Assembly (NCBI RefSeq): GCF_015277815.1
Contig: NZ_CP063813.1
Coordinates: 2,666,001 to 2,730,000 of the forward strand
DNA from: Microbacterium atlanticum
GTDB taxonomy: Bacteria > Actinomycetota > Actinomycetes > Actinomycetales > Microbacteriaceae
Direction: 5' to 3'
Length of the DNA stretch: 64,000 nt
Shown here one piece after another: positions 1 to 9,512 of the stretch. Numbering within the stretch: position 1 is the stretch's first letter; each line of letters starts with the position of its first letter. The notes beneath the pieces were generated by a model. It saw only the letters and a program-made list of their open reading frames with translations. It was not told the DNA's origin and searched no databases. Made by a program: the position numbers and the translations under genes.

Positions 1-464
1 TCGAGCTCCCGGCTGGTGAGCACGGTGTCGGGCTCGGGGCGGCGCATGCGCTCCACGAGACGCACCGCGACCTGCGGCGACAGCGCAGACTGCCCGGCGG
101 CGACCGAGCGGATGCCCGCGACGATCTCGGCCTGCGGCGCCGCCTTGAGGAGGTAGCCCGAGGCGCCCGCCTCGATCGCGGCGAGGATCTGGTCGTCGGA
201 TTCGTAGGTCGTCAGGATCAGCACGCGCGGCGGAGGGCTCCCCGCCTCTCCCCCGACGATGCGCGCGGTCGCCGCGACGCCGTCGACGCGCGGCATCCGC
301 AGGTCCATCAGGACGACGTCGGGGTGCGTGGCGGCCGCGAGGCGGACCGCCTCATCGCCGTCGGATGCCTCCGCCACGACGTCGAAGCCGGGCTCGTCCG
401 ACAGCAGGCCGGCCAGGCCGGCGCGAACCACCGGGTGGTCATCGGCGATGAGCAGGCGGATCAC
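1..464 (-). CDS. NarL/LuxR-family response regulator (C-terminus cut by window edge)
   Basis: Transcriptional response regulator, presumably phosphorylated by the kinase encoded just upstream. The visible 154 residues are a complete receiver domain: acidic pair at D8-D9, phosphoacceptor in the VLMDLRMP motif (about D54), and the conserved Lys in GYLLKAA. The start of the LuxR-type HTH follows (LTSRELE), where the window ends. The GTG start is chosen because it overlaps the kinase stop codon (GTGA), which indicates translational coupling, and gives the usual receiver N-terminus IRLLIADDHPVVR. The linked ABC-2 exporter suggests it controls export, but the sequence gives no direct target. Confidence 0.93.
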   Translation of the reverse strand, partial: MIRLLIADDHPVVRAGLAGLLSDEPGFDVVAEASDGDEAVRLAAATHPDVVLMDLRMPRVDGVAATARIVGGEAGSPPPRVLILTTYESDDQILAAIEAGASGYLLKAAPQAEIVAGIRSVAAGQSALSPQVAVRLVERMRRPEPDTVLTSREL

Positions 465-1672
465 GGCGCGACCTCCGCGGGTGAGTGCGCGCCCGGCCGC
501 GGCGTGCCGTCCGCGCCCAGGGGGAGGCGGACCCGCACCGTCGTGCCCGCGCCCGGCGCGGAGTCGACCTCGAGCGTGCCGCCGGCGAGCGCGACGCGGT
601 CTCCCATGCCGTCGATGCCGAAACCCGCCCGGGACTCGGAGGGGTCGAACCCGCGGCCGTCGTCGACGATCTCCAGGGTGGCCACGCCGTCGCCGCCGGT
701 CACGGTGACCGAGACGATCGTCGCCTGCGCGTGGCGGGCGACGTTGGACAGACCCTCCTGCACGCAGCGCAGCAGCACCACCTGCCGATCCCGGTCCAGC
801 GCCTCGGCGGCGGCATCGACGGCGACGTCGATCGCGGCTCCCGCCTGCGCCCGGAAGCGATCCGCCAGCCGCTCGATCGCCGCGCCGAGGGCCGGCTCGT
901 CGGGAACGGCAGCCGTGCGAGCAACCAGGGCACGCGCCTCGGCGAGCGCGTCGCGGGCCACCTGCTCGACGGTCGACATGGTCGAGGCGGCGGCATCCGC
1001 TGCTCCTTCCCGCGACTGCCGGCCCGCCCGCTCGGCGAGGATCACCAGACCGGCAAGGCTCTGCGCGAGTGTGTCGTGGATGTCGCGGGCCAGTCGCTCC
1101 CGCTCCTCGGCGGCACCGCGCTCGTGGCTGAGGGCCCGAACTTCGGCCTGGGCGGCGGTGAGCTCCTCGACCAGGCGGGCACGCTCGTCGCCGTACTCCG
1201 CGATCCCCGAGATCCACAGCCCGAGCGCCGTCGCGAAGGCGAAGGAGAAGCCCGTCGACGCGAGCCCCGCCAGCACCGCGCCGGTGGTGGACCCGCCGCC
1301 GATCACGTAGCCGGCCAGGACCGCCACGGCGATCACGGCGGACCCGATCACGCCGTTGCGGCGCGTGTCGCCGATCACCCACACCAAGGGATAGGCGAGC
1401 GCCTGCAGGATCGCGAGGAATCCGGTCGCCGCGGTGCCGACGACGAGGATGACCGCCAGCGCCACGAGCAGCCACACGAACCGGGGCGGCGAGTGGGGTT
1501 CGCCGATGACGGGGCGCGCGATGATCAGGTACATCAGGACGAAGGCGACGATCGCCGCGTAGGCGACCGTCGCCTCGACCGCGTCCACCGGCACGAGGCC
1601 GAACGCGAGCGCGACCGCGGTCGCCGCCGAACCGGCGACGACCGCGGCATCCCACCAGCGCTTGCGGAGCAT
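461..1672 (-). CDS. Sensor histidine kinase, HisKA_3 (NarX/DesK-like)
   Basis: Membrane sensor kinase of 403 residues. The N-terminal 155 residues are hydrophobic and hold about four to six membrane segments with no large extracellular domain, so it probably senses something in or at the membrane. A short coiled-coil (about 160-190) leads to the dimerisation/phosphorylation helix with the phospho-accepting His in DIHDTLAQ (H199). The HATPase region follows, with N-box (QEGLSNVARHA), G1 box (DDGRGFDP) and G2 box (GIDGMGDR). The ATG start has an AGGAGG ribosome binding site about 5 bases upstream. It ends in a 4-base overlap with the response regulator and lies 23 bases after the ABC permease gene, so all four genes are probably one operon. 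Confidence 0.93.
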   Translation of the reverse strand: MLRKRWWDAAVVAGSAATAVALAFGLVPVDAVEATVAYAAIVAFVLMYLIIARPVIGEPHSPPRFVWLLVALAVILVVGTAATGFLAILQALAYPLVWVIGDTRRNGVIGSAVIAVAVLAGYVIGGGSTTGAVLAGLASTGFSFAFATALGLWISGIAEYGDERARLVEELTAAQAEVRALSHERGAAEERERLARDIHDTLAQSLAGLVILAERAGRQSREGAADAAASTMSTVEQVARDALAEARALVARTAAVPDEPALGAAIERLADRFRAQAGAAIDVAVDAAAEALDRDRQVVLLRCVQEGLSNVARHAQATIVSVTVTGGDGVATLEIVDDGRGFDPSESRAGFGIDGMGDRVALAGGTLEVDSAPGAGTTVRVRLPLGADGTPRPGAHSPAEVAP

Positions 1673-1695
1673 GGTCCTCCTGTCCCTGTGCGAGG

Positions 1696-2525
1696 CTACG
1701 CGTTGCGACGGATCCACCGGAAGGTGGCGAGGGAGATGATGAGCCCCACCACGAGCCAGATGCCCAGGGCCGCGGCGACGCCCGCCAGGTTCCACTCGCC
1801 GCCCTGCTCCAGAGTGGCGTACGCGTCCGGCAGGAACACCGCGCGCATGCCCTGTGCCATCCACTTGAGGGGGAAGAGCGACGCGACGTTCTGGAGCCAC
1901 TCCGGCAGCTGCCAGAACATCAGGTACACGCCCGAGATGAACTGCAGGACCAGCCCCACGGGGATCACGACCGCGGTCGCGCTCTTCGCGGTGCGCGGCA
2001 CGGTCGACAGGGCGATGCCGAGGAGGGCCGACGTGGCGATGCCGAGCACGAACACCCACGCGAAGGTGAGCCACTGCGTGGGCTCGGTGGGCAGCGGCAC
2101 GCCGAGGGCGAGGCCGGCGACCGCCAGCAGCAGCGCCGCCTGCAGGACTCCGGTGACCAGCACCTGCGCGATCTTGCCGAGGAAGTAGCTCACCGGGGAG
2201 AGGGGCGATCCTCCCAGTCGCTTCAGCGTGCCGTCCGCCCGCTCCAGCGCGATGTCGATCGCGAGGTTCTGGAATCCCGAGAGCAGCAGCCCCGCGGCCA
2301 TCATGCCCGGAAGGTAGAGCTGCGCCATCGGCACCGCCGGCACCCCCGGTGCCATCTGCACGTCGCCGTCGCCGCCGAACGCCACGCTGAACAGGCCCAG
2401 CATGAACACGGGGAACAGGAAGGTGAAGAACAGCGTGTCGCCCGAGCGGAAGTACTGCTTCAGCTCGAACTGCGCCCGCCACAGGCCGGTCGGAACGATC
2501 CCCGGCACCCGAATCGCCGTCGTGC

Positions 2526-2529
<4 letters not shown>
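1696..2529 (-). CDS. ABC-2 type transporter permease
   Basis: Membrane subunit of an ABC-2 (DrrB-like) exporter, 277 residues, with about six transmembrane helices and the usual ABC-2 architecture: a helix near residue 30-50, then a cluster from about 105 onward. It pairs with the ATPase encoded immediately upstream; the ATPase stop and this ATG overlap by 4 bases. The family exports drugs, lipids or polysaccharides. The link to a DesK-like two-component system resembles bacterial modules that respond to and expel membrane-active compounds, but the substrate is not shown by the sequence. Confidence 0.92.
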
Positions 2530-3407
<878 letters not shown>

Positions 3408-3583
3408 GCCTTCAGCCTCGCCGCAGGGCCCGGGCGCTCCCAGCCCTCATCCGCAGGAGGAGGCATCCCCCATCCGGTGGAGGCGCGCGTCCACCGGGCG
3501 CGCATCTGCGCTCGATCGACCGGGCTGCCGCGGGCGCTCCCCCGGCCGCCACTCCCGGCGCCGCGTGCAGACGGACGGCGGGT

Positions 3584-3928
3584 TCAGACGCTGCGCGCGC
3601 GCCCCGACACTGAGGATGCGCGGATGCCGTCGGCCGAGGCATCCGCCCGCTCTTCCGCGTGGAGCAGCCGCTGCCCGCGGATGCCGCCGGCCAGCGCCCA
3701 CGCGAGCAGCCAGACGCCCGAGGCCACCGTCACGATCATGGCGACGCGCAGCCCGGTGTCGATGTCGAGGAGGACGGCCAGCGCGATGAGAGACACCACC
3801 CCGCCGAGGATGGCCCCGCCCGCGCCGATCCTGGTCAGGACGCAGCCGTGCGCGAGCCACCACGCGATCCCGCCGGCGACGACCAGCACGATGGCGAGCA
3901 CGACCGCACTCCAGATCCAGGCGTCCAC
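3584..3928 (-). CDS. Small integral membrane protein of unknown function
   Basis: About 114 residues from the GTG start ([13 protein letters not shown]), with three hydrophobic helices (about 5-22, 34-55 and 60-80) and a polar tail. An upstream in-frame ATG would add 32 basic, low-complexity residues, so the GTG is preferred. No family is recognised. It stands alone between the exporter operon and the divergent aminotransferase gene. Confidence 0.6.
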   Translation of the reverse strand: MDAWIWSAVVLAIVLVVAGGIAWWLAHGCVLTRIGAGGAILGGVVSLIALAVLLDIDTGLRVAMIVTVASGVWLLAWALAGGIRGQRLLHAEERADASADGIRASSVSGRARSV

Positions 3929-4097
3929 GAGGCACAGGCTACCCCGGCCGCGCGGAAGGCGGAAAGGGCTCGCCGCATGCCGGCGCCGAGGCGTTCCGGA
4001 CGCACTGTCGCGGGGCGAGACCACCCCCGCACACCCGCCCTCGCCCGGTGCGCACTGCCCGGCTGAAGTGGCGCGCCGCGCGGACTACGCTCGAAGC

Positions 4098-5300
4098 GTG
4101 ACCGAACGCGCACCGCTCTCCCGCAAGCTCTCCGCCATCGCCGAGTCCGCCACGCTGAAGGTGGACGCCAAGGCCAAGGCGCTGCAGGCCGCCGGACGCC
4201 CCGTCATCTCGTATGCGGCGGGCGAACCCGACTTCTCGACCCCGTCGTACATCGTGGATGCCGCGGCCGAATCGCTGCGCGACCCCGCCAACTTCCGCTA
4301 CACCCCGGCCGCCGGTCTGCCGGTGCTGCGGGAGGCGATCGCCGCCAAGACGCTGCACGACTCGGGCCTCGACGTCGACCCGACGCAGATCATCGTCACC
4401 AACGGCGGCAAGCAGGCCGTCTACCAGGCCTTCCAGACCGTCCTCAACCCCGGCGACGAGGTCCTCCTCCCCGCGCCGTACTGGACGACCTACCCCGAGG
4501 CGATCGCACTGGCCGACGGCGTTCCCGTCGAGGTCTTCGCCGGAGCCGAGCAGGAGTACAAGGTCACCGTCGAGCAGCTGGAGGCGGCCCGCACCGACCG
4601 CACGACCGCTCTCGTCTTCGTCTCGCCGTCGAACCCCACCGGCTCGGTGTACACCGCCGAGGAGACCACCGCGATCGGCGAGTGGGCTGTCGAGCACGGC
4701 ATCTGGATCGTCTCCGACGAGATCTACCAGAACCTCGTGTACGAGGGCACGCGGGCGATCTCGATCGTGGAGGCGGTTCCGGATGCCGCGGCCCAGACGA
4801 TCCTCGTGAACGGCGTCGCGAAGACGTACGCGATGACCGGCTGGCGCGTCGGCTGGATGGTCGGCCCGAAGGACGCCATCAAGATCGCCGGCAATCTGCA
4901 GTCGCACCTGTGCTCGAACGTCAACAACGTCGCGCAGCGCGCAGCGCTGGCCGCGCTCACCGGCCCGCAGGGCGAGGTCGAGCAGATGCGCCTCGCCTTC
5001 GACCGCCGCCGCCGCGCCATCGTGTCGGAGCTGTCGAAGATCGACGGCGTCACCGTGCCCAACCCGCTGGGCGCGTTCTACGCGTATCCCGACGTGCGCG
5101 GGCTCCTCGGTCGCGAGTGGGCCGGGGTCACCCCTACGACCTCGCTCGAGCTCGCCGACCTCATCCTCGAGAAGGCGGAGGTCGCCGTCGTGCCCGGCGA
5201 GGCCTTCGGCCCCTCCGGCTACCTGCGCCTGTCGTACGCCCTCGGCGACGAGGCACTGCTCGAAGGAGTCCAGCGCCTGCAGCGCCTGTTCGCCTCGTAG
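4098..5300 (+). CDS. Class I/II pyridoxal-phosphate aminotransferase (aspartate aminotransferase type)
   Basis: Cytosolic PLP enzyme of 400 residues that transfers the amino group of aspartate or a related amino acid to a 2-oxo acid. Visible fold-type I landmarks are [11 protein letters not shown] (about 39-49), the SNPTG motif (178-182), SDEIY (206-210) and the Schiff-base lysine in [13 protein letters not shown] (K242). The length is normal for the AspB/prephenate aminotransferase group. The GTG start gives the typical ...[21 protein letters not shown]-terminus; a longer open frame upstream is not coding-like. It is monocistronic, followed by a repeat-rich intergenic region. Specificity among aspartate, prephenate and similar substrates cannot be fixed by reading. 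Confidence 0.93.
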   Translation: MTERAPLSRKLSAIAESATLKVDAKAKALQAAGRPVISYAAGEPDFSTPSYIVDAAAESLRDPANFRYTPAAGLPVLREAIAAKTLHDSGLDVDPTQIIVTNGGKQAVYQAFQTVLNPGDEVLLPAPYWTTYPEAIALADGVPVEVFAGAEQEYKVTVEQLEAARTDRTTALVFVSPSNPTGSVYTAEETTAIGEWAVEHGIWIVSDEIYQNLVYEGTRAISIVEAVPDAAAQTILVNGVAKTYAMTGWRVGWMVGPKDAIKIAGNLQSHLCSNVNNVAQRAALAALTGPQGEVEQMRLAFDRRRRAIVSELSKIDGVTVPNPLGAFYAYPDVRGLLGREWAGVTPTTSLELADLILEKAEVAVVPGEAFGPSGYLRLSYALGDEALLEGVQRLQRLFAS

Positions 5301-5316
5301 TTCGCGTCCTCCGCCA

Positions 5317-5946
5317 CTCGCCACTCGCCACTCGGCACTCGCCACCGGCCACTCGCGACTCGCGACTCGCGACTCGCCAAGACACGCCGCGCCGCGCTTC
5401 CGCCGCCGGAGTGTCTTGGCGACCCCGCCGCACTTCCGCCGCCGGAGTGTCTTGGCGACTCGCGGCCGGGAGGAGCGCGGGGCGGGCGCGGGCGCGTTGG
5501 ATGCGCGGGTGCGCGGATGCCTCGGCCCCGAGGCATCCGCCCTGCAAGTCCGTCCCCCGCCACTCGCCACTCGGCACTCGGCACTCGCCACCGGCCACTC
5601 GCCAAGACACGCCGCGCCGCGATTCCGCCGCCGGCGTGTCTTGGCGACTCGCGGCCGGGACGAGCGCGGGGCGGGCGCGGGGGCGTTGGATGCGCGGGTG
5701 CGCGGATGCCTCGGCCCCGAGGCATCCAACATGCAAGTCCGTCCCCCGCCACTCGCCAAGACACGCCGGAGCTCGCTTCCGCCGCCGGAGTGTCTTGGCG
5801 ACTCGCGGCCGGGAGGAGCGCGGAGGCACGCGGCGGCGCAGGGCGTGCGCACGGGCGCGGGGCGCAGGCGCGCGCGGAAGCCCTGGCCAACTCCAGTCGC
5901 CGGGACACGCCGCTTCGCTCGCCGCCAACCGGAGTGTCTTGGCGAG
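5317..5946. repeat. Composite palindromic repeat array (49-bp REP-like elements)
   Basis: The 776-base gap between the aminotransferase and the next gene is almost entirely repeats. Four 49-bp palindromes lie at 5374-5422, 5599-5647, 5753-5801 and (degenerate) 5896-5945, with arms TCGCCAAGACACGCCG and CGG(A/C)GTGTCTTGGCGA around a 17-base centre. A duplicated right arm follows the first, at about 5421-5458. Between them, a roughly 100-bp direct repeat (about 5457-5570 and 5646-5759) carries a second perfect hairpin, GGATGCCTCGG/CCGAGGCATCC, at 5515-5538 and 5704-5727. The left edge (5317-5378) is a run of ACTCGCC/ACTCGCG heptamers that look like decayed arm sequence. Confidence 0.85.
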
Positions 5947-6076
5947 TGGAGGCAGGGGCGAGTTAAGGCGGGGCGAGCGCCCGCTGGGCTCCTCCCCAGC
6001 GCCGCGACGCGAGCGATACTCCACGAGCTTGCGTGAGTGGATCTCGAGGAGAGCGGACGGGAGACACCATGGCGTC

Positions 6077-6961
6077 GTGCATCATCCGTTGCCAGCCGAG
6101 TTGGGAAGCGCGTTCGCAGTGCGGCAGGCACGAAACCTCGGCGTCTCCTCGGGGCGGCTGCAGGCCAAGCGCCTGACGGCACCGTTCCACGGCGTTCGGG
6201 CTCAGCGGCTGATCACGGATCTCGAGCGAGTGACAGCACTGTTCGAAGTTCTTCCGCCGCACACGTTCGCGTGCGGTCCCACCGCCGCGGTGCTGCATGG
6301 GATGCCTCTTCCGCTCGCGCTGGAATGGCAGGCGCTTCAGCGGCCGGTCATCGGCGTCGCACTGCCCGCGAACAGGATCCGCCGCGCGGGCGTCGTCGGT
6401 CGCGCTCTTCGGCTCCGGCCAGGCGATGTCGGCGTTGCGAGGGGCATCCGCGTCACGACTCCCGCACGAACCTGGGTGGACCTCGCGGCGCTCATGTCCC
6501 TTCCCCGGCTCGTAGCCGTCACCGACCACCTCATCGCCCGACGGCGGCCCTTCATCTCGCTCGCGGGACTACACCAGGTGCACGCTGAAGCGGGAGCGGG
6601 TCGCGGTGCGCGTGCGCGTGCCGACGCGCTGATACTGTGCTCAGCAGGATCCGAGTCGCCGCGAGAATCGGAGCTCCGCGCCATCCTGCGGCTGGCGGGG
6701 CTGCCGATGCCCGAGACGAATGTGGAGATCTACGACCACGAACGGTTCGTCGCGCGCGTCGACATGCTGTACCGCGCTGCCGGCGTCGTGGTCGAGTACG
6801 ACGGAGAGCACCACGTCACCCCCGCGCAGTGGAGCCGCGACCAGCGGAGACGCGCCGAACTCGAGTCGCTGGGGTACCGCGTCGCTGTGGTGACAGCCCG
6901 TGACTTCGACGACCCCACGGCGATGATCTCGCGCATTCGCCGGTACCTGTCGGCCGCCTGA
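6077..6961 (+). CDS. Protein with C-terminal PD-(D/E)XK-like (DUF559/AbiEi-type) domain
   Basis: About 294 residues. The first ~90 residues (LPAELGSAFAVRQARNLGV..., then FHGVR) look like the winged-helix/AbiEi-antitoxin-like N-terminus common in actinobacterial orphan proteins. The last ~100 carry a nuclease-like core: an acidic residue in RVDMLYRAAGVVVEYDGEHH, a basic helix QRRRAELESLGY and RVAVVTARDF. The start is uncertain: the GTG before HHPLPAEL is chosen from the conserved-looking N-terminus, with a GGGAG about 12 bases upstream; a TTG further upstream is possible. No toxin partner is visible. It sits alone between two repeat arrays. Function is unknown; a nuclease role is an inference from fold-like motifs. 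Confidence 0.75.
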   Translation: MHHPLPAELGSAFAVRQARNLGVSSGRLQAKRLTAPFHGVRAQRLITDLERVTALFEVLPPHTFACGPTAAVLHGMPLPLALEWQALQRPVIGVALPANRIRRAGVVGRALRLRPGDVGVARGIRVTTPARTWVDLAALMSLPRLVAVTDHLIARRRPFISLAGLHQVHAEAGAGRGARARADALILCSAGSESPRESELRAILRLAGLPMPETNVEIYDHERFVARVDMLYRAAGVVVEYDGEHHVTPAQWSRDQRRRAELESLGYRVAVVTARDFDDPTAMISRIRRYLSAA

Positions 6962-7060
6962 GGATCATCCCTGCCGTCGCCCCGAGGCCCCGGGCGATAC
7001 CCGCGCTCGACGGCGCGGGCGCGACATCCCCTCACCCCTGACTCGCGCGGGCGCCGCGAG

Positions 7061-7320
7061 TCGCCAAAACACGCCGCACCGGATGCCGCCACCCGGCGTG
7101 TCCTGGCGACCCAGAGTTGAGTCGGCTGGCCAGGGCCCCGAACGGCTCGCCTACGCGCCCCGACTCGCCAAGACACGCCGCACGGGATGCCGCCACCCGG
7201 CGTGTCTTGGCGACTCAGGGTTGAGTTCGCTGCCCCACGGCCAGCCGAACGGCACAGCTACCGGCCCCGAGTCGCCAAGACACGCCGCACCGGATGCCGC
7301 CACCCGGCGTGTTTTGGCGA
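7061..7320. repeat. Three further copies of the 49-bp palindrome
   Basis: Copies lie at 7061-7109, 7165-7213 and 7272-7320, each exactly 49 bp, with arms as in the array at 5374-5945 and the central sequence CAC(C/G)GGATGCCGCCACC. Intervening segments of about 55 bases are themselves similar to each other (CAG(A/G)GTTGAGT(C/T)... motif). All three lie in the 524-base gap between the nuclease-like gene and murB. Confidence 0.87.
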
Positions 7321-7481
7321 CTCGGGGAGCAACGCGCCGGAGAGCCCCGGCGCGGTTGGCGACTCGGGGAGCAACGCGCCGGAGAGCCCCGGCGCGGTGG
7401 CGACTCAGGGAGCAACGCGCCCGAGAGCCCCGGCGCGGTCCGCGACTCGGGGAGCAACGCGCCCGAGAGCCGCGGCGCGGT
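7316..7481. repeat. Four tandem copies of a 41-42-bp repeat, each with a hairpin
   Basis: Units begin at about 7316, 7358, 7399 and 7440 with (G/C)GCGACTC(G/A)GGGAGCAACGCGCC. Each unit contains the inverted repeat GCGCCGG-AGAGC-CCGGCGC or a variant with one or two changes. The last unit ends about 5 bases before the murB stop codon, so the array lies directly downstream of murB on its transcript and could act as a multiple hairpin terminator or RNA-stabilising element. Confidence 0.85.
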
Positions 7482-7485
7482 GGAC

Positions 7486-8622
7486 CTACAGCTCCACTCC
7501 GAGCAGCACGGGCTCGGGCTGCAGGATCAGCCCGAACTCGGACTGGACGCGACCCTGGATGAACCGGGCGAGCTCGGCCAGCTCCGCCGCGGTCGCCTGG
7601 CCGCGGTTGGTGAGCGCCAGGGCGTGCTTGGTCGACAGACCGGCGCGAGACCGGGGCAGCTTGAACCCCTTGCGCACGCCCGCGTGCTCGATGAGCCACC
7701 CCGCGCTCACCTTCACGTCGGACTCGACGGCGGCAGGCGCGGGGACGAGCCCGTCGAAGTCTTCGAGCGGGATGACCAGCACCGGGTCGAGGTCGGGGTG
7801 CACGGGCCAGCGCGGGCACTCCTCGGGAAGCGTGCGGGCGAAGGATGCCGACACCACGGCGTTCTGGAAGAACGACCCGGCGCTGTACGTGTCGGGGTCC
7901 GCGGGGTCGAGGACCATGCCCTTGCTGCGGCGGGTCTCGAGGATTCGGTCGCGGACCCAGGCGAGCGTCACCTCGTCGTCGGGCCCGAGGCGCAGCGCGG
8001 ACCGCAGCTGGTCGCCGGCGATGCGCCGTGCCCCGTGGCCCACCTCGGGCAGGTCCAGCGTGACCGACAGGATGACGGCGCGGCGGGCGGGCACCGAGCC
8101 GTAGTGGTGCTTCAGCACCGACGTCCGGAAGCCGAGGCCGAGTTCCGATGCGGGCACGGTCGAGACGTCGCCGCTGGACTCGTCCAGGAGCTCGACCTCG
8201 CTGAGCGTCTGGACGATCTCCTGGCCGTACGCACCGATGTTCTGTACCGGCGCGGCGCCGACGGTGCCGGGAATGCCCGACATCGCCTCCATCCCGCCGA
8301 GGCCCGCCGCGACCGCGTACGCGACCAGGTCGTCCCAGTCGTGGCCCGCCTGCACCTTGAGGCGAGCGCGGCCCGCCAGCGGCGACGGCATCCGTTCGAT
8401 GCCCTTCGTGAGCACGCGCACGACGGTGCCGTCGAACGGCCCGTCGCCGACGAAGAGGTTGGATCCGCCCCCGAGCACGAGCCAGTCGTCGCCGGTCGAC
8501 CAGACGTCGCGCAGGGCGTCGACCAGCTCTGCGGCGGTGTGAGCCTCGATCATGCGTGCGGGGAGGCCGCCGGTGCGCAGCGTCGTGAGCCGCGAGAGCG
8601 GGACTGGGGTGACTTCGGGCAT
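7486..8622 (-). CDS. murB: UDP-N-acetylmuramate dehydrogenase MurB
   Basis: FAD flavoenzyme that reduces UDP-GlcNAc-enolpyruvate to UDP-MurNAc with NADPH in the cytosolic phase of peptidoglycan synthesis. It has 378 residues, the length of type I MurB. Landmarks are TTLRTGG (13-19), the FAD-binding GGGSN (51-55), SGIPGTVGAAPVQNIGAYG (115-133), and the proton-donor serine in YSAGSFFQN (S250). It lies 3 bases downstream of the HadB-like gene and is likely co-transcribed with both MaoC genes. The 3' end abuts a tandem hairpin repeat. Confidence 0.97.
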   Translation of the reverse strand: MPEVTPVPLSRLTTLRTGGLPARMIEAHTAAELVDALRDVWSTGDDWLVLGGGSNLFVGDGPFDGTVVRVLTKGIERMPSPLAGRARLKVQAGHDWDDLVAYAVAAGLGGMEAMSGIPGTVGAAPVQNIGAYGQEIVQTLSEVELLDESSGDVSTVPASELGLGFRTSVLKHHYGSVPARRAVILSVTLDLPEVGHGARRIAGDQLRSALRLGPDDEVTLAWVRDRILETRRSKGMVLDPADPDTYSAGSFFQNAVVSASFARTLPEECPRWPVHPDLDPVLVIPLEDFDGLVPAPAAVESDVKVSAGWLIEHAGVRKGFKLPRSRAGLSTKHALALTNRGQATAAELAELARFIQGRVQSEFGLILQPEPVLLGVEL

Positions 8623-8625
8623 GCG

Positions 8626-9057
8626 TCAGGCGGTCCGCACGCGCACCTGCGCCTTGACCAGCACCGTGGTGCCGGCGGCTGACACGGTGAGGTCGATGCG
8701 GGCGGAGTCCTCGTCCACCGCCCCGACCTTCGCGACCACGGTGACGTCGGCGCCGGCCTCGGGGTCGACCACGACGGGTTTGGTGAACCGCACGCCGTAT
8801 TCGAGGATGCGACCGGTGTCGCCGAGCCAGGACTCGACGGTGCCGACGGCGAGTCCCATCGTGAGCATGCCGTGGGCGAGCACTCCGGGCAGCCCGACGG
8901 CGGCAGCGACGTCGTCGCGGTAGTGGATGGGGTTGAAATCTCCGGATGCCCCGGCATAGCGCACGAGCGATTCACGGGTGAGATGCACCGTGCGCTCGGC
9001 GACGACGTCGCCCACGGCGAGCGCGCCGAGCCCGGAGCCGGTGGACGCGGCGCTCAC
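8626..9057 (-). CDS. MaoC-family (R)-specific enoyl/hydroxyacyl dehydratase, HadB-like subunit
   Basis: Small hot-dog-fold hydratase/dehydratase of 143 residues. The MaoC signature is clear: SGDFNPIHYRDD followed by LPGVLAHGMLTMGL supplies the catalytic Asp and His of the hydratase-2 motif. It is encoded in a 4-base overlap with the HadA-like partner upstream, the arrangement of heterodimeric HadAB dehydratases of fatty acid elongation in actinobacteria. By analogy it should dehydrate 3-hydroxyacyl-ACP or -CoA, with this subunit carrying the active site. Confidence 0.88.
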   Translation of the reverse strand: MSAASTGSGLGALAVGDVVAERTVHLTRESLVRYAGASGDFNPIHYRDDVAAAVGLPGVLAHGMLTMGLAVGTVESWLGDTGRILEYGVRFTKPVVVDPEAGADVTVVAKVGAVDEDSARIDLTVSAAGTTVLVKAQVRVRTA

Positions 9058-9503
9058 TGGTCGCCCTCCCCCACGAGCAGGACGGAGGTCGCCGTCACGA
9101 CGTGGGCTCCGCCGGCATCCGTGATCTCGGACTCGCTCGTGACCATGGACGCGGCGCCCATCGCACGGATGCCGGTGACCGAGAGCTTCGCGGTCAGCTC
9201 ATCGCCGGCGACGATCGGCCGGGTGTAACGGAACTTCTGCTCGGCGTGCAGCACGTTCTGCAGCACGATGCCGGAGTCGGGCTCGCCCAGCAGCTGCTGG
9301 AGCGTGGCGTCGGTGACCACGATCGCAAAGGTGGGAGGGGCGACCACGTCCGCGTAACCGAGGGCCTGCGCGGCGGAGAGGTCGATGTGCTGCGGGTCGT
9401 CGGCGAACACGGCGCGGGCGAACTCGCGCACCTTCTCGCGGCCCACGAGGTAGGGGGTCGTCGGCGGGAAGTCACGCGCGACGAGCTCGGGGTTCACTGG
9501 CAC
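9054..9503 (-). CDS. MaoC N-terminal-domain dehydratase, HadA-like subunit
   Basis: Protein of 149 residues with the N-terminal MaoC dehydratase fold (MPVNPELVARDFPPTTPYLVGREKV...; DPQHID about 45-50; VAPPTFAIVV about 67-76). It lacks the full D-x-N-P-x-H hydratase motif found in its overlapping neighbour, as expected of the substrate-binding partner in a HadAB heterodimer. It is first of the hadA-hadB-murB group. The start ATG directly precedes the conserved N-terminus. Confidence 0.85.
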   Translation of the reverse strand: MPVNPELVARDFPPTTPYLVGREKVREFARAVFADDPQHIDLSAAQALGYADVVAPPTFAIVVTDATLQQLLGEPDSGIVLQNVLHAEQKFRYTRPIVAGDELTAKLSVTGIRAMGAASMVTSESEITDAGGAHVVTATSVLLVGEGDQ

Positions 9504-9512
9504 CAGGCCATC

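Noticed and set aside
3939..6182. 747-residue minus-strand frame spanning the aminotransferase and repeat array
   Set aside because: It runs through palindromic repeats and antisense of an unambiguous aminotransferase; high-GC stop-codon depletion explains its length.
5374..7481. CRISPR array
   Set aside because: Repeats are palindromic elements and tandem hairpins with irregular 1260-, 225-, 154- and 106-base spacing or no spacer; no uniform spacers and no cas genes.
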